Origin: CAYQXJ01 sp964421565
GTDB lineage: Bacteria; Planctomycetota; Brocadiia; SM23-32
Reading direction: 5' to 3'
Assembly: GCA_964421565.1 (NCBI GenBank)
Contig: CAYQXJ010000003.1
Coordinates: 1-64,000 of the forward strand
Length of the DNA stretch: 64,000 nt
Shown here: one piece after another, positions 35,424 through 43,915 of the stretch
Position numbering within the stretch: position 1 is the stretch's first letter
How the letters are laid out: every line of letters starts with the position of its first letter
The notes under the pieces: generated by a model
Seen by the model: the letters and a program-made list of their open reading frames with translations, nothing else
Database searches by the model: none
Told to the model about the DNA's origin: nothing
Made by a program: the position numbers and the translations under genes

Positions 35424-36044
35424 TCAGAACGGCCAGAAGATGTTGAGGATGCGGTTGAACCATCCGTCTTTTACGTAGCTCTCGCCCGGGCCGCTCGTCT
35501 CGTAGTACACGTCCAGGTAGGCGATCCGCGTGGAAGTCACCGTGTTTGCTCCGCTCACGTCCTGGGGTTTGACCACTCCGGAGAGCACGGTCACGGCCTT
35601 CTCCCCGGCCACGTCGCGCTGGCTGCGCCCGGCAATGACCAAATTCCCGTTGGGCAGCGTGTCGATGATAGTGACCGTTACGCTGTCGACGAACTGCCTG
35701 GTGTCGTTGTAGTCGAGCGATCCGTCGAAGGTTCGCGAGGACTCCTGGTCGAGCTGGCCCGCCGGGATGCCCACATCCACGAGCGGGGTTTCCACGTTGA
35801 GCTTGCCGCTGCTGCCGGTAGTCTTCTCCAGCGCGCGCCCACCCTCCAGCTCGAACGACGTCTCCTCCGCAACCAGCACGGTCAGCGAATCGCCAATCTC
35901 CGAAGCGAGGTTATCGGTGTAGAGGAAGCCGGCAGACCTGGTTCGGCGATCCCAGAGCGACTCGGCCCGCGCCACGGCGCAGAGGGTAAGCAGCAGGCCC
36001 GTGCCGACCAGCAGTCCATGCATCCAGCGGTTGCTATCAGCCAT
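35424..36044 (-). CDS. flgH: Flagellar L-ring protein FlgH
   Basis: A 206-residue outer-membrane ring protein with the FlgH core (SLWDRRTRSAGFLYTDNLA; GDSLTVLVAE; LPNGNLVIAGRSQ). The signal peptide (about 27 residues) ends in ARA-ES, a signal-peptidase I site; its Cys lies in LLLTLCAV, without Gly/Ala/Ser before it, so a standard lipobox is missing. Start ATG 36044 has GGGAG 9 nt upstream and overlaps flgA by 8 bp. Confidence 0.92.
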   Translation of the reverse strand: MADSNRWMHGLLVGTGLLLTLCAVARAESLWDRRTRSAGFLYTDNLASEIGDSLTVLVAEETSFELEGGRALEKTTGSSGKLNVETPLVDVGIPAGQLDQESSRTFDGSLDYNDTRQFVDSVTVTIIDTLPNGNLVIAGRSQRDVAGEKAVTVLSGVVKPQDVSGANTVTSTRIAYLDVYYETSGPGESYVKDGWFNRILNIFWPF

Positions 36045-37020
36045 CGTTTGCGCTCCCTGCCAGCGTAACCAGTATCGCCCCGTCTTCGCAGGCCACCCCG
36101 CTGACCTCCCGCCCCGTGGTCAAGTTGCGTGCCGTTGCCACCTCGCCCAGGCGGGCGCTGCGGGTTGCCCTGCCCAGGGTCACGGCACGCAGCGTTTTGG
36201 TGCGCACCACCAGGAACACGCGTTCGTTTGGCCTTATGACCACCGGCGGTTCGGGCTGGCGCAGCATGCCCCGCCGTATCACCTCGCCTGGCGCGATCGT
36301 CCGGCTGGCGACCTGGCCCTCAATCTGAGCCCAGGCGGTCAGGCAATCCCCCTGCAGACTGCTCAAGTCGAGGCGGGTGAATGCGACCTTCTCTGCGGAG
36401 AGCCGCTCCCCGGCAGACACAGGCTTGCTGGCGACAGCGACGCGATCGTAGGGACTAACCTGCAGGCTTACCGGAACGCGCTTGAGCAACAGGCCATCAC
36501 GCAGCAGGTCCACGTCAACTCGCACCTTGCCCACCGGCGCAGCCGTGCCGGCCACGGAGGGTCTGAGTTCGGGCGGTTCGCCCTCACCTACGAGCACGTC
36601 CTCCGGCTGGCTGCGCACGCTGATCAACACCTCCGGACCGCCCTCGGGAAAGCGCGCTCGCACGCAATGAACGGCCGCCTCGGCTATGGCCTCGCCGCTG
36701 ACCCGGGCGGCAGGCCGCTTCACCAGGCACACCTGCGCACCGCCTACCGGCAGCAGCGTGTCGTAGCCCGATGATATGAGGCGTGCCTGCACAAGCATGC
36801 GGCTGATCTGGCGCCCATGGCCCGGCCAGGGGGCGTTTCCGAGCGGAAGCTGATGGAGCTCGGCGGGCGCCTGCCGCGGGAGGTCCGCCACGTCGCCGAG
36901 CAAAATGCGCTCCGCGGAGACGCTGGCCTCCGCGCGCAGGACAACCCGGGCCGGCTCTTCCGCCCCTGCACTAACGACCGCGGCTGCAATCAGCGCGCAG
37001 ATGCAAAACCACATCTTCAT
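36037..37020 (-). CDS. flgA: Flagellar P-ring chaperone FlgA
   Basis: A 327-residue periplasmic protein with a signal peptide (1-about 19) and, in the C-terminal half, the SAF-type FlgA domain (VAVASKPVSAGERLSAEKV; GQVASRTIAPGEVIRRGML). The N-terminal part is longer than in enterobacterial FlgA (about 220 residues). It assists P-ring assembly and sits directly upstream of flgH and flgI. Confidence 0.88.
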   Translation of the reverse strand: MKMWFCICALIAAAVVSAGAEEPARVVLRAEASVSAERILLGDVADLPRQAPAELHQLPLGNAPWPGHGRQISRMLVQARLISSGYDTLLPVGGAQVCLVKRPAARVSGEAIAEAAVHCVRARFPEGGPEVLISVRSQPEDVLVGEGEPPELRPSVAGTAAPVGKVRVDVDLLRDGLLLKRVPVSLQVSPYDRVAVASKPVSAGERLSAEKVAFTRLDLSSLQGDCLTAWAQIEGQVASRTIAPGEVIRRGMLRQPEPPVVIRPNERVFLVVRTKTLRAVTLGRATRSARLGEVATARNLTTGREVSGVACEDGAILVTLAGSANDG

Positions 37021-37025
37021 GACAT

Positions 37026-37811
37026 TCAGCCCGCTATGTAGTTGGTTGACTGGAGCACCCGGTCGCCGGCCTTGACGACCTTCGAGTTGAGCTCATAGGT
37101 GCGCTGGGCGATGATCAGGTCGACCAGTTCGGTCACCACTTCGACGTTGGACATCTCCAGGTAGCCCTGCTTGATCTCGCCGAAACCATCGTAGCCCGGC
37201 GTGCCGGTAACCGGTGATCCCGACGCCGCAGTCTCCGCCAGAAGGTTGCCTCCCTCGGCGGAGAGGCCGGCGGAATTGCGGAAACGCGCAAGCTGCACCT
37301 GACCCACCTGTGAGGGCTGGTCGGCGCCGGCGGTCAGCACCGTCACCGTTCCGTCACTGCCGATCGATATCTCGAGGGTGTCCGAAGGCAAACTGAGCCT
37401 CGGGTAGAGTGGGTAGCCCTGCGAGGTGACCACTGTGCCGTCGGCCCCCACGCGGAAGTTGCCGTCCCGCGTGTACTTGGTCTGGCCGGTCGGAGTTTCC
37501 ACCTGGAAGAACCCTGCGCCCGTGATGGCCATATCGAGTTCGCCTGCCGTGTTCGCAACGCTGCCGTCGGTGAAGACCTTCAAAGTGGACACCGGGTAGA
37601 CTCCGCTGCCCACCTGGAGGCCCGTCGGGGTCTGGGTGCTCTGCGTCGCGCCGCCGCCCGGCCAGCGGAGGGTAGCGTACATCAGATCGGCGAAGTCCAC
37701 CTTCGACTTCTTGAATCCTGTCGTGTTGGCATTGGCCAGGTTGTTGGCAATTGTATCGAGCCGCAGCGTCTGCGCGTCCATTCCGGTGGCGGCCGTGTAC
37801 ATCGCTTTCAT
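37026..37811 (-). CDS. flgG: Flagellar distal rod protein FlgG
   Basis: A 261-residue rod protein, full length for FlgG. The start MKAMYTAATGMDAQTLRLDT plus NNLANANTTGFKKSKVDFADL is the rod signature; the C-terminus (GYLEMSNVEVVTELVDLIIA, then QRTYELNSKVV) closes the D0 coil. It is 12 bp after flgF. Confidence 0.95.
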   Translation of the reverse strand: MKAMYTAATGMDAQTLRLDTIANNLANANTTGFKKSKVDFADLMYATLRWPGGGATQSTQTPTGLQVGSGVYPVSTLKVFTDGSVANTAGELDMAITGAGFFQVETPTGQTKYTRDGNFRVGADGTVVTSQGYPLYPRLSLPSDTLEISIGSDGTVTVLTAGADQPSQVGQVQLARFRNSAGLSAEGGNLLAETAASGSPVTGTPGYDGFGEIKQGYLEMSNVEVVTELVDLIIAQRTYELNSKVVKAGDRVLQSTNYIAG

Positions 37812-37823
37812 CGTATGCGCTCC

Positions 37824-38546
37824 TTATCCGGTCGTCTGGATCAGGTTGCTGCTCAGCCTGTCCATCTTCTGCACCACGCGGGAGCCCGCCTCGTAGGCTC
37901 GCATCACGTTGATCATCGCAACGACTTCCTGCATGGTCTGGACGTTCGAGTCCTCGATTGCGCCCTGCACCACCCGGGTGTCCACGGCCTCGCGCGGGGC
38001 GTCGCCGTCGCAGCGGTAGAGGCCCGACCCAACGCGAGCCAGCGCAGCGGGGTGGGGTATTTCCACCAGGCTCAGGCGCCCCACCGATTCGCCGTCCGCC
38101 AGTATCTCGCCGTCCGGCAGCACGGTGACCTGGCCGGCGCGTTCGGGAAGCTGCAGGCTGCCCGTGCGGCCCATGAAGGGGTTGCCCGCCCCGTCGGTCA
38201 GTTCGCCGGAGGGGCCGACGTAGAGCCGCCCCTTCCGCGTGTAGCGCAGCCCGTCCGGGGTGACGACCACGAAGAAGCCACTGCCCTGAAGGGCGAGGTC
38301 GAGGGGGCGGCCCGTGCGCCGCACCGTCCCCTGCGAAAGATCGAGTCTGGCGCCGCCCATTTCGGGCCACAAGGGGGTCAGTTCGGTGCCGCCGGGCTGG
38401 GCGCCGCCCTGCAGGCTGGCAGTGAAGGCGCCGACCAGCCGCTTGAACCCTGCGGAGTTGGCATTTGCGAGGTTGGCTGCCACGATGTCGAGCTGTTCAG
38501 TAAGCCCGTGCATCCGGCTGCCGACTACGTAGAAGCCGCTGTCCAT
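37824..38546 (-). CDS. flgF: Flagellar proximal rod protein FlgF
   Basis: A 240-residue rod protein. It starts SGFYVVGSRMHGLTEQLDIV with AANLANANSAGFKRL and ends in the matching helix (MQEVVAMINVMRAYEAGSRVV). The middle has GSGFFVV and YTRKGRL motifs of FlgF/FlgG. A sigma-54-type promoter lies 39-54 bp upstream, so flgF probably opens the flgFGAHIJNKL transcript. Confidence 0.9.
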   Translation of the reverse strand: MDSGFYVVGSRMHGLTEQLDIVAANLANANSAGFKRLVGAFTASLQGGAQPGGTELTPLWPEMGGARLDLSQGTVRRTGRPLDLALQGSGFFVVVTPDGLRYTRKGRLYVGPSGELTDGAGNPFMGRTGSLQLPERAGQVTVLPDGEILADGESVGRLSLVEIPHPAALARVGSGLYRCDGDAPREAVDTRVVQGAIEDSNVQTMQEVVAMINVMRAYEAGSRVVQKMDRLSSNLIQTTG

Positions 38547-38584
38547 GTGCCTGCGCGGTTAGAGGGGCGAAGCGCGGGACGATT

Positions 38585-38600
38585 CGCAAACCTTATGCCG
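38585..38600 (-). promoter_or_regulatory. Sigma-54-type promoter of flgF
   Basis: On the minus strand CGGCATA-AGGT-TTGCG has GG and GC at the exact -24/-12 spacing. It continues as AATC, like the promoter before fliK. The predicted start point is about 38574, giving a 28-nt leader before flgF. Confidence 0.55.
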
Positions 38601-38647
38601 CACGGGGGCCGGTCGGGCAGCAGGGCAATGGCGGCCGTCGCAGGATG

Positions 38648-38677
38648 CGCCTGCTGGCAGCAGGCGGCCGTGCCGCC
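38648..38677. repeat. Two adjacent GC-rich inverted repeats upstream of flgF
   Basis: CGCCTGCT-GGC-AGCAGGCG (38648-38666) and the overlapping GGCGGC-CGT-GCCGCC (38663-38677) lie between the pilZ gene and the flgF promoter, about 75-105 bp upstream of the predicted start point. They could be activator sites or end the upstream transcript; no T-run follows in either direction. Confidence 0.35.
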
Positions 38678-38757
38678 GTTGGCTGGCACGCTCCGGACTG
38701 CAGCGAAAAGAGAGCACAGGGGGGAAGATAGTTCCGCCCCCGGAAAAGCCTGCCTGC

Positions 38758-39837
38758 CTACTGCTCGGCGCGTCGAGCGCTGAGTTCCAGGCTTTGCACG
38801 AGGCGGAACAGGTACTGGCGGACGTCTCGCTCCACGTCGCGAAACTCAACGCGGTAGAGGCATTCCTCACCTTCGGTCCTTCGGCTCTCCAGCACCATGC
38901 CAGTTACCTCACGCGTTTCCATGTCGGCGCCAGGCTCGTCTGCGTCTTCGAACAGGGCGCCCGGTTCCAGGCGGATCACCAGGCGCTCGCCGGCCTGGTA
39001 GTAGCAGCGTCCGGCCAGGGCCGCCCCTCCCGCGCTGAGGTTCACCAGGGTGCCCTGCCGCGCCACGTCGGCCGATTCCCAATCCGCGCGGAAGAGCACG
39101 GGCCGCTCCGTGTGCGCACGATGGTATTCACGAGCGTCAGCGGCGCGGATGTCGATGGTATGGGCGAGCTGGCACGTTTGCGCCTCACCGTCGAAGCTGA
39201 GCACCTCGGTTTCGCAGCGGAACAGGCGGCCGTCGCCATGGAACTGCAGGTGGGCCAGGCGCCCCGGCTGCAGCGGGTCAGAAAGCTCCATGTTTTCCAG
39301 GGGCAGCAGGTCCTCTCGGCGCGCGGCCACGGTTGCCCGGCCGGCGGCCTCCCCCTCGCCATCAGCCGGCCACAGGTAAACGTGATGACCGGCATCCAGC
39401 TCGCGCGTGCTGACGAAGACTCGCGCGCGATGTTGCGCAAACCCCAGGCGCTCGCGCAACCCGGCAACGATGTCGGCAACCCGCCTGGCCTCTTCTCGGT
39501 CGCCATGCCGCACCAGCGGCGCCATGAAGTGCTGGACGCCCTTCTCGAACACTTCCAACTCGTCCAGGAGGGCCGTCGGTTCCTCCGGCCCATCCCGCGC
39601 GGCCATCTGGGAGAGCACCGTCCGCTCCTCGGCACTCGTGCCCGCCTGGGCCAGGCGGGCATGGAACTGCTGCCAGCGCTGCTCCAGGTGCCGGCGGCGC
39701 TGCCACTGCCGCAGGAAGATGCGCAACAGGATCAGTAGCATCAGCAGGCTGCAGACGCCGAAGATGATCAGCACGGGCCGCATGTCCGGGCCGGCGCTCA
39801 TCGATTGCTGGATGCCCTTCAGCACGTCCGGGCCCAT
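38758..39837 (-). CDS. Membrane-anchored PilZ-domain protein (c-di-GMP receptor)
   Basis: A 359-residue protein. A membrane helix at about residues 21-43 is followed by an Arg-rich helical linker, a YcgR-like flagellar N-domain (residues about 145-230) and a C-terminal PilZ domain. The c-di-GMP motif is present as REYHR and NLSAGG (RxxxR ... NxSxxG). GGAGGA lies 7 nt before ATG 39837, in preference to the GTG at 39852. It sits between flgE and flgF, so it probably ties motor function to c-di-GMP. Confidence 0.85.
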   Translation of the reverse strand: MGPDVLKGIQQSMSAGPDMRPVLIIFGVCSLLMLLILLRIFLRQWQRRRHLEQRWQQFHARLAQAGTSAEERTVLSQMAARDGPEEPTALLDELEVFEKGVQHFMAPLVRHGDREEARRVADIVAGLRERLGFAQHRARVFVSTRELDAGHHVYLWPADGEGEAAGRATVAARREDLLPLENMELSDPLQPGRLAHLQFHGDGRLFRCETEVLSFDGEAQTCQLAHTIDIRAADAREYHRAHTERPVLFRADWESADVARQGTLVNLSAGGAALAGRCYYQAGERLVIRLEPGALFEDADEPGADMETREVTGMVLESRRTEGEECLYRVEFRDVERDVRQYLFRLVQSLELSARRAEQ

Positions 39838-39942
39838 GTCGGCTCCTCCCACGTGTCGGGGTACCGCCGAAGCCCGCCTTCGGCCCGCGCTTCCCCCTCG
39901 GAGGCGCTGCTTTCGCCGGACTGCCTCAAACGTCCGACGGGG

Positions 39943-41637
39943 TCACATTACGATGCTGGCCAGTTGCTGCAGGATGTTGTTTGTAACACGAACCGTTCGC
40001 GAATTCATCTGGAAGCCCCTCTGGGCGACGATGAGGCTGGTGAACTCGCGGGCGATGTCGACATTCGAGTCCTCCAACACGTTCTGCCGGATGCGACCGG
40101 CACGGCCCTGGGTCGCCCGGCTGGTGATGGTGGCGCCGGCGGCAGGGGTGTGGCGGTAGTAGCTGCTACCGGCACGTTCGAGGCCCTGCACATTGTCGAA
40201 GACGGCGATGGCGATGGCGGCGATGTCGAGCGATTCGCCGTTGCTGAAGGTGCCCCGCAGTATGCCCTCGGTGTCGACGGTTATGCGCTGCAGCGAGCCG
40301 GTGCCGTAGCCGTCCTGTTCGATGGCGCCGGCGGATGAGTCTCCGCCAAGCTGGGTGAGCCCTTCGTAGAAGCCGGGCCGGCCGAAGTTGGCACCGATGC
40401 TCTGAAGGGTGTCTATGCCCGGGAACCCGATCGTCACAGTCTCGTCCAGGAAACCGTAGCCGGGCGTGGTCGGGTCATGGCCGAATCCGTCGACACCACT
40501 GACCCCCTGGTAGGTTCCATTCTCGTCGAACGTTATACCCGCAATGCGGCGGTCTGCGATCGTTTCGGCGCCCTGTGTGCGGTTGACCACCAGGTCCCAG
40601 ACGTGCTCGTTCTCATCCTGCCGCACGAAGGTCGCCGTCAGGTGATGCGTGCGCGACTGGCGGTCGTATATGGTGATGCTGGTCGGCTGAGATGCCACGC
40701 CTCCTACCGTCACGTAGTCGAAGTCGGCGGGCAGCGCGTCCGGCTGGCTCGCAGACGAAAGGTGCACATCGAGCAGGCTGTAACCCTCCTGTGCATCGGA
40801 GACTGAGATCTTGCCGTCCGCCATGCTGCAGGTCACAGCCGCGGCCCCGCCGAAGGTGGCCGTCATGGCGTCCAGCAGGTCCTGAAGGGTTGTTCCGTCG
40901 TTGGCGGCTCCGTAGGTGAAGGTGCCGGCCACGGCCGTGCCGTCACGCGTGCGACCCGAGATGTCTATGGTATCGCCGTCGGTGAAATCCTGGAGTTGCT
41001 CGATGTCGGCGAACTCATCGGTGGGATTCGCCAGCCCGCCGCCGATGAGGTTGTAGGAAAGCGACGACTGCATCTCCGTCGAGGAGACGGCGTACTCGCT
41101 GGCGCTTAGGTTGCCGGTGAATTCGATCTCGGTGGTATAGCGCCCGGGCAGCTCGGTCTTGTACGGGATGCGGATATGCATGTTGCCCGGCGTCTGGAAG
41201 CCGCTCTCCTCGCCGATGCTGCCGATGCGCTGCAGGCGGTAGCCTGTCGGCGGGTCGATCAGGTAGCCGTCAGCGTCGACGTCGAAGGTGCCGTCCCGAG
41301 TGTAAAGGCTGCCTATGCCGTCGTAGACGACGAAGAACCCTTCGCCGTCGATCGCGAAGTCGAAGTCCTTCTCCGTAGAGGTGAAACTGCCCTGGGACAT
41401 GTTCTTGTCGACCATCGACACGCGCACGCCGCGCCCCACCTGCACCGGGTTGGTGCCGCCTATGTCCTCGCTGGCGCGAGTTCCCCGGCTGATGGTGCGA
41501 GAGAACATGTCCGAGAAGGTTATGCGGTCTTCTTTGAAGGCGATCGTGTCGGCGTTAGCCAGGTTGTTGCCGGCGACGTTGAGCATCTCCTGGTACGCCC
41601 TCATGCCGAGAACAGCGGTTTGAAGTGAACCTGACAT
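39943..41637 (-). CDS. flgE: Flagellar hook protein FlgE
   Basis: A 564-residue hook subunit. Start MSGSLQTAVLGMRAYQEMLN with AGNNLANADTIAFKEDRITF is the hook D0 signature, and the C-terminus (SNVDIAREFTSLIVAQRGFQ, then MNSRTVRVTNNILQQL) matches. It is longer than Salmonella FlgE (about 400 residues) because of extra outer domains between residues about 170 and 420. AAAGGAG precedes the ATG. It follows flgD, its cap. Confidence 0.95.
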   Translation of the reverse strand: MSGSLQTAVLGMRAYQEMLNVAGNNLANADTIAFKEDRITFSDMFSRTISRGTRASEDIGGTNPVQVGRGVRVSMVDKNMSQGSFTSTEKDFDFAIDGEGFFVVYDGIGSLYTRDGTFDVDADGYLIDPPTGYRLQRIGSIGEESGFQTPGNMHIRIPYKTELPGRYTTEIEFTGNLSASEYAVSSTEMQSSLSYNLIGGGLANPTDEFADIEQLQDFTDGDTIDISGRTRDGTAVAGTFTYGAANDGTTLQDLLDAMTATFGGAAAVTCSMADGKISVSDAQEGYSLLDVHLSSASQPDALPADFDYVTVGGVASQPTSITIYDRQSRTHHLTATFVRQDENEHVWDLVVNRTQGAETIADRRIAGITFDENGTYQGVSGVDGFGHDPTTPGYGFLDETVTIGFPGIDTLQSIGANFGRPGFYEGLTQLGGDSSAGAIEQDGYGTGSLQRITVDTEGILRGTFSNGESLDIAAIAIAVFDNVQGLERAGSSYYRHTPAAGATITSRATQGRAGRIRQNVLEDSNVDIAREFTSLIVAQRGFQMNSRTVRVTNNILQQLASIVM

Positions 41638-41653
41638 GGAGGAACTCCTTTCC

Positions 41654-42019
41654 TCAGAGGATTCTCATCACGTCTTCCAGTGGCACTTCCCGTCCGTCGA
41701 CAGTGACCTTGACGGTGTCTGCGTTCGTGTTTACCGCCTGCACCTGGCCGCTGAGCATCTGCGCGCCGTCGAAGTATTCGACCTGTCGACCGATGATCTG
41801 CGCGCCGCTGAGCAACCGCTGTAGTTTCAGGATGTCCCCGAAACTGGCGTTGAGCTTGTTCATGCCCTCCACCATCGCCAGCGAGCTGATCTGCGCTGTC
41901 AGCTCCGCGTTGCTCATCGGCTCTTCGGGGTTCTGGTGCTTGAGCTGCGTGATGAGCAGCTTCATGAACATGTCCTGATCGAAGGCCGAGCTGAATCGGG
42001 ATACTGCGGCAGCGTTCAT
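41654..42019 (-). CDS. flgD: Flagellar hook-capping protein FlgD, short form
   Basis: A 121-residue protein with the FlgD N-terminal core (DQDMFMKLLITQLKHQNPEE, then PMSNAELTAQISSLAMVEGM). It has only a small C-terminal beta domain (VNTNADTVKVTVDGREV) and lacks the full Ig-like and Tudor-like parts of longer FlgD proteins. ATG 42019 has GAGGAG 6 nt upstream; ATG 42025 abuts it. It caps the growing hook. Confidence 0.88.
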   Translation of the reverse strand: MNAAAVSRFSSAFDQDMFMKLLITQLKHQNPEEPMSNAELTAQISSLAMVEGMNKLNASFGDILKLQRLLSGAQIIGRQVEYFDGAQMLSGQVQAVNTNADTVKVTVDGREVPLEDVMRIL

Positions 42020-42031
42020 AGTCATCTCCTC

Positions 42032-43699
42032 TCACACGAGGCAGTCCACGGAGCCGGCTGTGCCGATTCGCGCCCAGCCCCGTTCGGTGTCGGCAGCTTC
42101 CATGGCCGGCGCTACGCCTTCGCCGGATCGGATGGAGCCCGTCTGAGCGCGCCCCTCACTTCCCGCTTGGGCCCAGCGACGCCCTGAGCTGTAATCGGTC
42201 AGCTCGAACCGGTTCACGTCCACCTGTGCGTCACGGAACGCCCGGTCCAGGCCCTGCAGTTCCCGCTGCATGGCCTGGCGCACGTCAGGGTTCTCCACCC
42301 GAAGCCTCACTTCCAGCCGTCCATCACGCATCTCCACTTCCACGCGTATTCGCCCCAGCTCCGGTGGCTGAAGCTGCAAGCGCACCTCTGATCGGCCGTT
42401 GCCATGTATGTACTCAGCCTGCCGCACGACCGCCGTGCGCACCTGCTCAACGGTACGGCCGGTGGCCGTCTGCAGACGACGCGCAAACGTGCGCCCCACC
42501 TGCATCTCGTATCGCTCCCAGCCCTGCGTCACGCCCACGCCGGGGGCACGCCCACCGGGCTCGTTGACGGCCGCCTTGTTCGCGTTCGCGCCCGGCACGA
42601 CCGGCCGGCCGGCACGTGCGCTCACACCTTCAGCGCCGGCCCTTTCACCGCTCTTTGCGGCAAGTTTGCGGGCGAACGCCCCAGCTTCACCCAGTCGTTC
42701 ACGTAGGGCATTGCCTGACTGTGCGGACTCGCGCTGTGCGTCTTGCATGCGCCCGCGCGAGGCGCCCTGGTCGGTGCGACGCGGGGCCGGTTCGCCTTCC
42801 TGTGGCTCGCGCTCGTCGGGCGAACCGCCGCGCGGGCCGAAACGCTGGTGGGCAACCTGTGCCCCCTCAGCGGTGTTCGCAGCGCTCGATCGCGCCTGCG
42901 GCGCCTGACTCTGCGGATGGGGCTTGGGCGCGCCCCGCTCGGTAGCTCCCAGAACCGACTTCGGCGCCGGTGCGGCTGGCTTTGCCTGCGGTTTCAGCGC
43001 AGCCGATGCTGCCTGCGTTGGCTCGCGTTCACCAGCCCTCGGTTTGGTACTGGCGGCGTCGTGGGCCTCCCCCTCATTTCGCGCGAACCGGCGTCCGCCG
43101 GCCGGCAGACTGCGGTGCGCGGGCTGCGCCTGTTCAGTGAGAGCCGCAACGCCGTCCTCATCATCACGCTGGCCCGGGGCCCACTCAGGGGCCGGCGCCT
43201 CCGTGCGTTGCCCTTCTGCGGCACCGGGCTGCTCGGGCGCCGTGTCGTGGCCATGCACGGTAGGTTTCTTCGGATCGACCTCGGTGGCCGCCTCCGCCTT
43301 CTTCGCTTCAGATCCCTCAACGGGCTGCGGACGCCGATCACGGTCTGCTCGCTGAGCTCTGGCGCCGGGTTCGGCATCTGCCCCGGTAGCGGGTCCACCT
43401 CCCCGGTCTTCTGAACCGTCTTCGTGGGCGCCTTCGTTGTCCGACTTACGAACCTCTCGTGCCCCGTTAGCGGATCGGTTTTTAGAACGCTCTGCGCTTT
43501 CCTGACATCTGTGGCCCACTCCGGTTCGTTCGCTGGTTTCTGGCTTCTCGGGGCGTGCATGTGAAGGCATCCCGGAGAGCACCCGATCCATCTCATGTCG
43601 GAAGGAACTACCATCTTCCGGTGGCGAAGCGTGCTCACCCTCTGCCCGAAAACTGGCAGGGGCGGGCGCCATGGCGGCTGTGATCTGGGCCGGCTCCAT
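42032..43699 (-). CDS. fliK: Flagellar hook-length control protein FliK
   Basis: A 555-residue protein. A long, low-complexity, charged Pro/Ala/Glu/Arg-rich region (residues 1-about 400) is followed by the folded FliK C-terminal domain with LQLQPPELGRIRVEVEMRDG and LEVRLRVENPDVRQAMQREL. FliK measures hook length and switches FlhB specificity. It is the first gene of fliK-flgD-flgE-pilZ; a sigma-54-type promoter lies 55 bp upstream. Confidence 0.88.
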   Translation of the reverse strand: MEPAQITAAMAPAPASFRAEGEHASPPEDGSSFRHEMDRVLSGMPSHARPEKPETSERTGVGHRCQESAERSKNRSANGAREVRKSDNEGAHEDGSEDRGGGPATGADAEPGARAQRADRDRRPQPVEGSEAKKAEAATEVDPKKPTVHGHDTAPEQPGAAEGQRTEAPAPEWAPGQRDDEDGVAALTEQAQPAHRSLPAGGRRFARNEGEAHDAASTKPRAGEREPTQAASAALKPQAKPAAPAPKSVLGATERGAPKPHPQSQAPQARSSAANTAEGAQVAHQRFGPRGGSPDEREPQEGEPAPRRTDQGASRGRMQDAQRESAQSGNALRERLGEAGAFARKLAAKSGERAGAEGVSARAGRPVVPGANANKAAVNEPGGRAPGVGVTQGWERYEMQVGRTFARRLQTATGRTVEQVRTAVVRQAEYIHGNGRSEVRLQLQPPELGRIRVEVEMRDGRLEVRLRVENPDVRQAMQRELQGLDRAFRDAQVDVNRFELTDYSSGRRWAQAGSEGRAQTGSIRSGEGVAPAMEAADTERGWARIGTAGSVDCLV

Positions 43700-43753
43700 C
43701 TGGACCGATTGTCCTTAACTGCGTCCGGTGCAAGAACTCTCGGCGGCAGGATT

Positions 43754-43770
43754 CGCAACCGCTATGCCAA
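43754..43770 (-). promoter_or_regulatory. Sigma-54-type promoter of fliK
   Basis: On the minus strand TTGGCATA-GCGG-TTGCG matches the -24/-12 consensus, with correct GG/GC spacing. The predicted start point is about 43743, 44 nt before fliK. Confidence 0.65.
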
Positions 43771-43804
43771 CGGTGCGTCCGGGCGGTTGCAGGGGCCCTG
43801 GTGT

Positions 43805-43824
43805 GCTCAGAAGGACTTCTGAGC
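43805..43824. repeat. Perfect inverted repeat upstream of fliK
   Basis: GCTCAGAAG-GA-CTTCTGAGC is a 9-bp perfect inverted repeat. It lies about 60-80 bp upstream of the fliK start point, where a sigma-54 activator could bind. No T-run follows on either strand, which argues against a terminator. Confidence 0.4.
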
Positions 43825-43915
43825 GGCAAAGGGGGGCGCGGCCCTCCGGTGGGATCAGGGGGCGCCGCGTGCGAAGCTTCTTCCCCCGACGGGAAGTTTC
43901 TTCCGGGTTGGCGGC

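Noticed and set aside
43805..43824. Rho-independent terminator after the FlgO-like gene
   Set aside because: The stem is good, but no T-run follows in the minus direction (ACACCAGGG).
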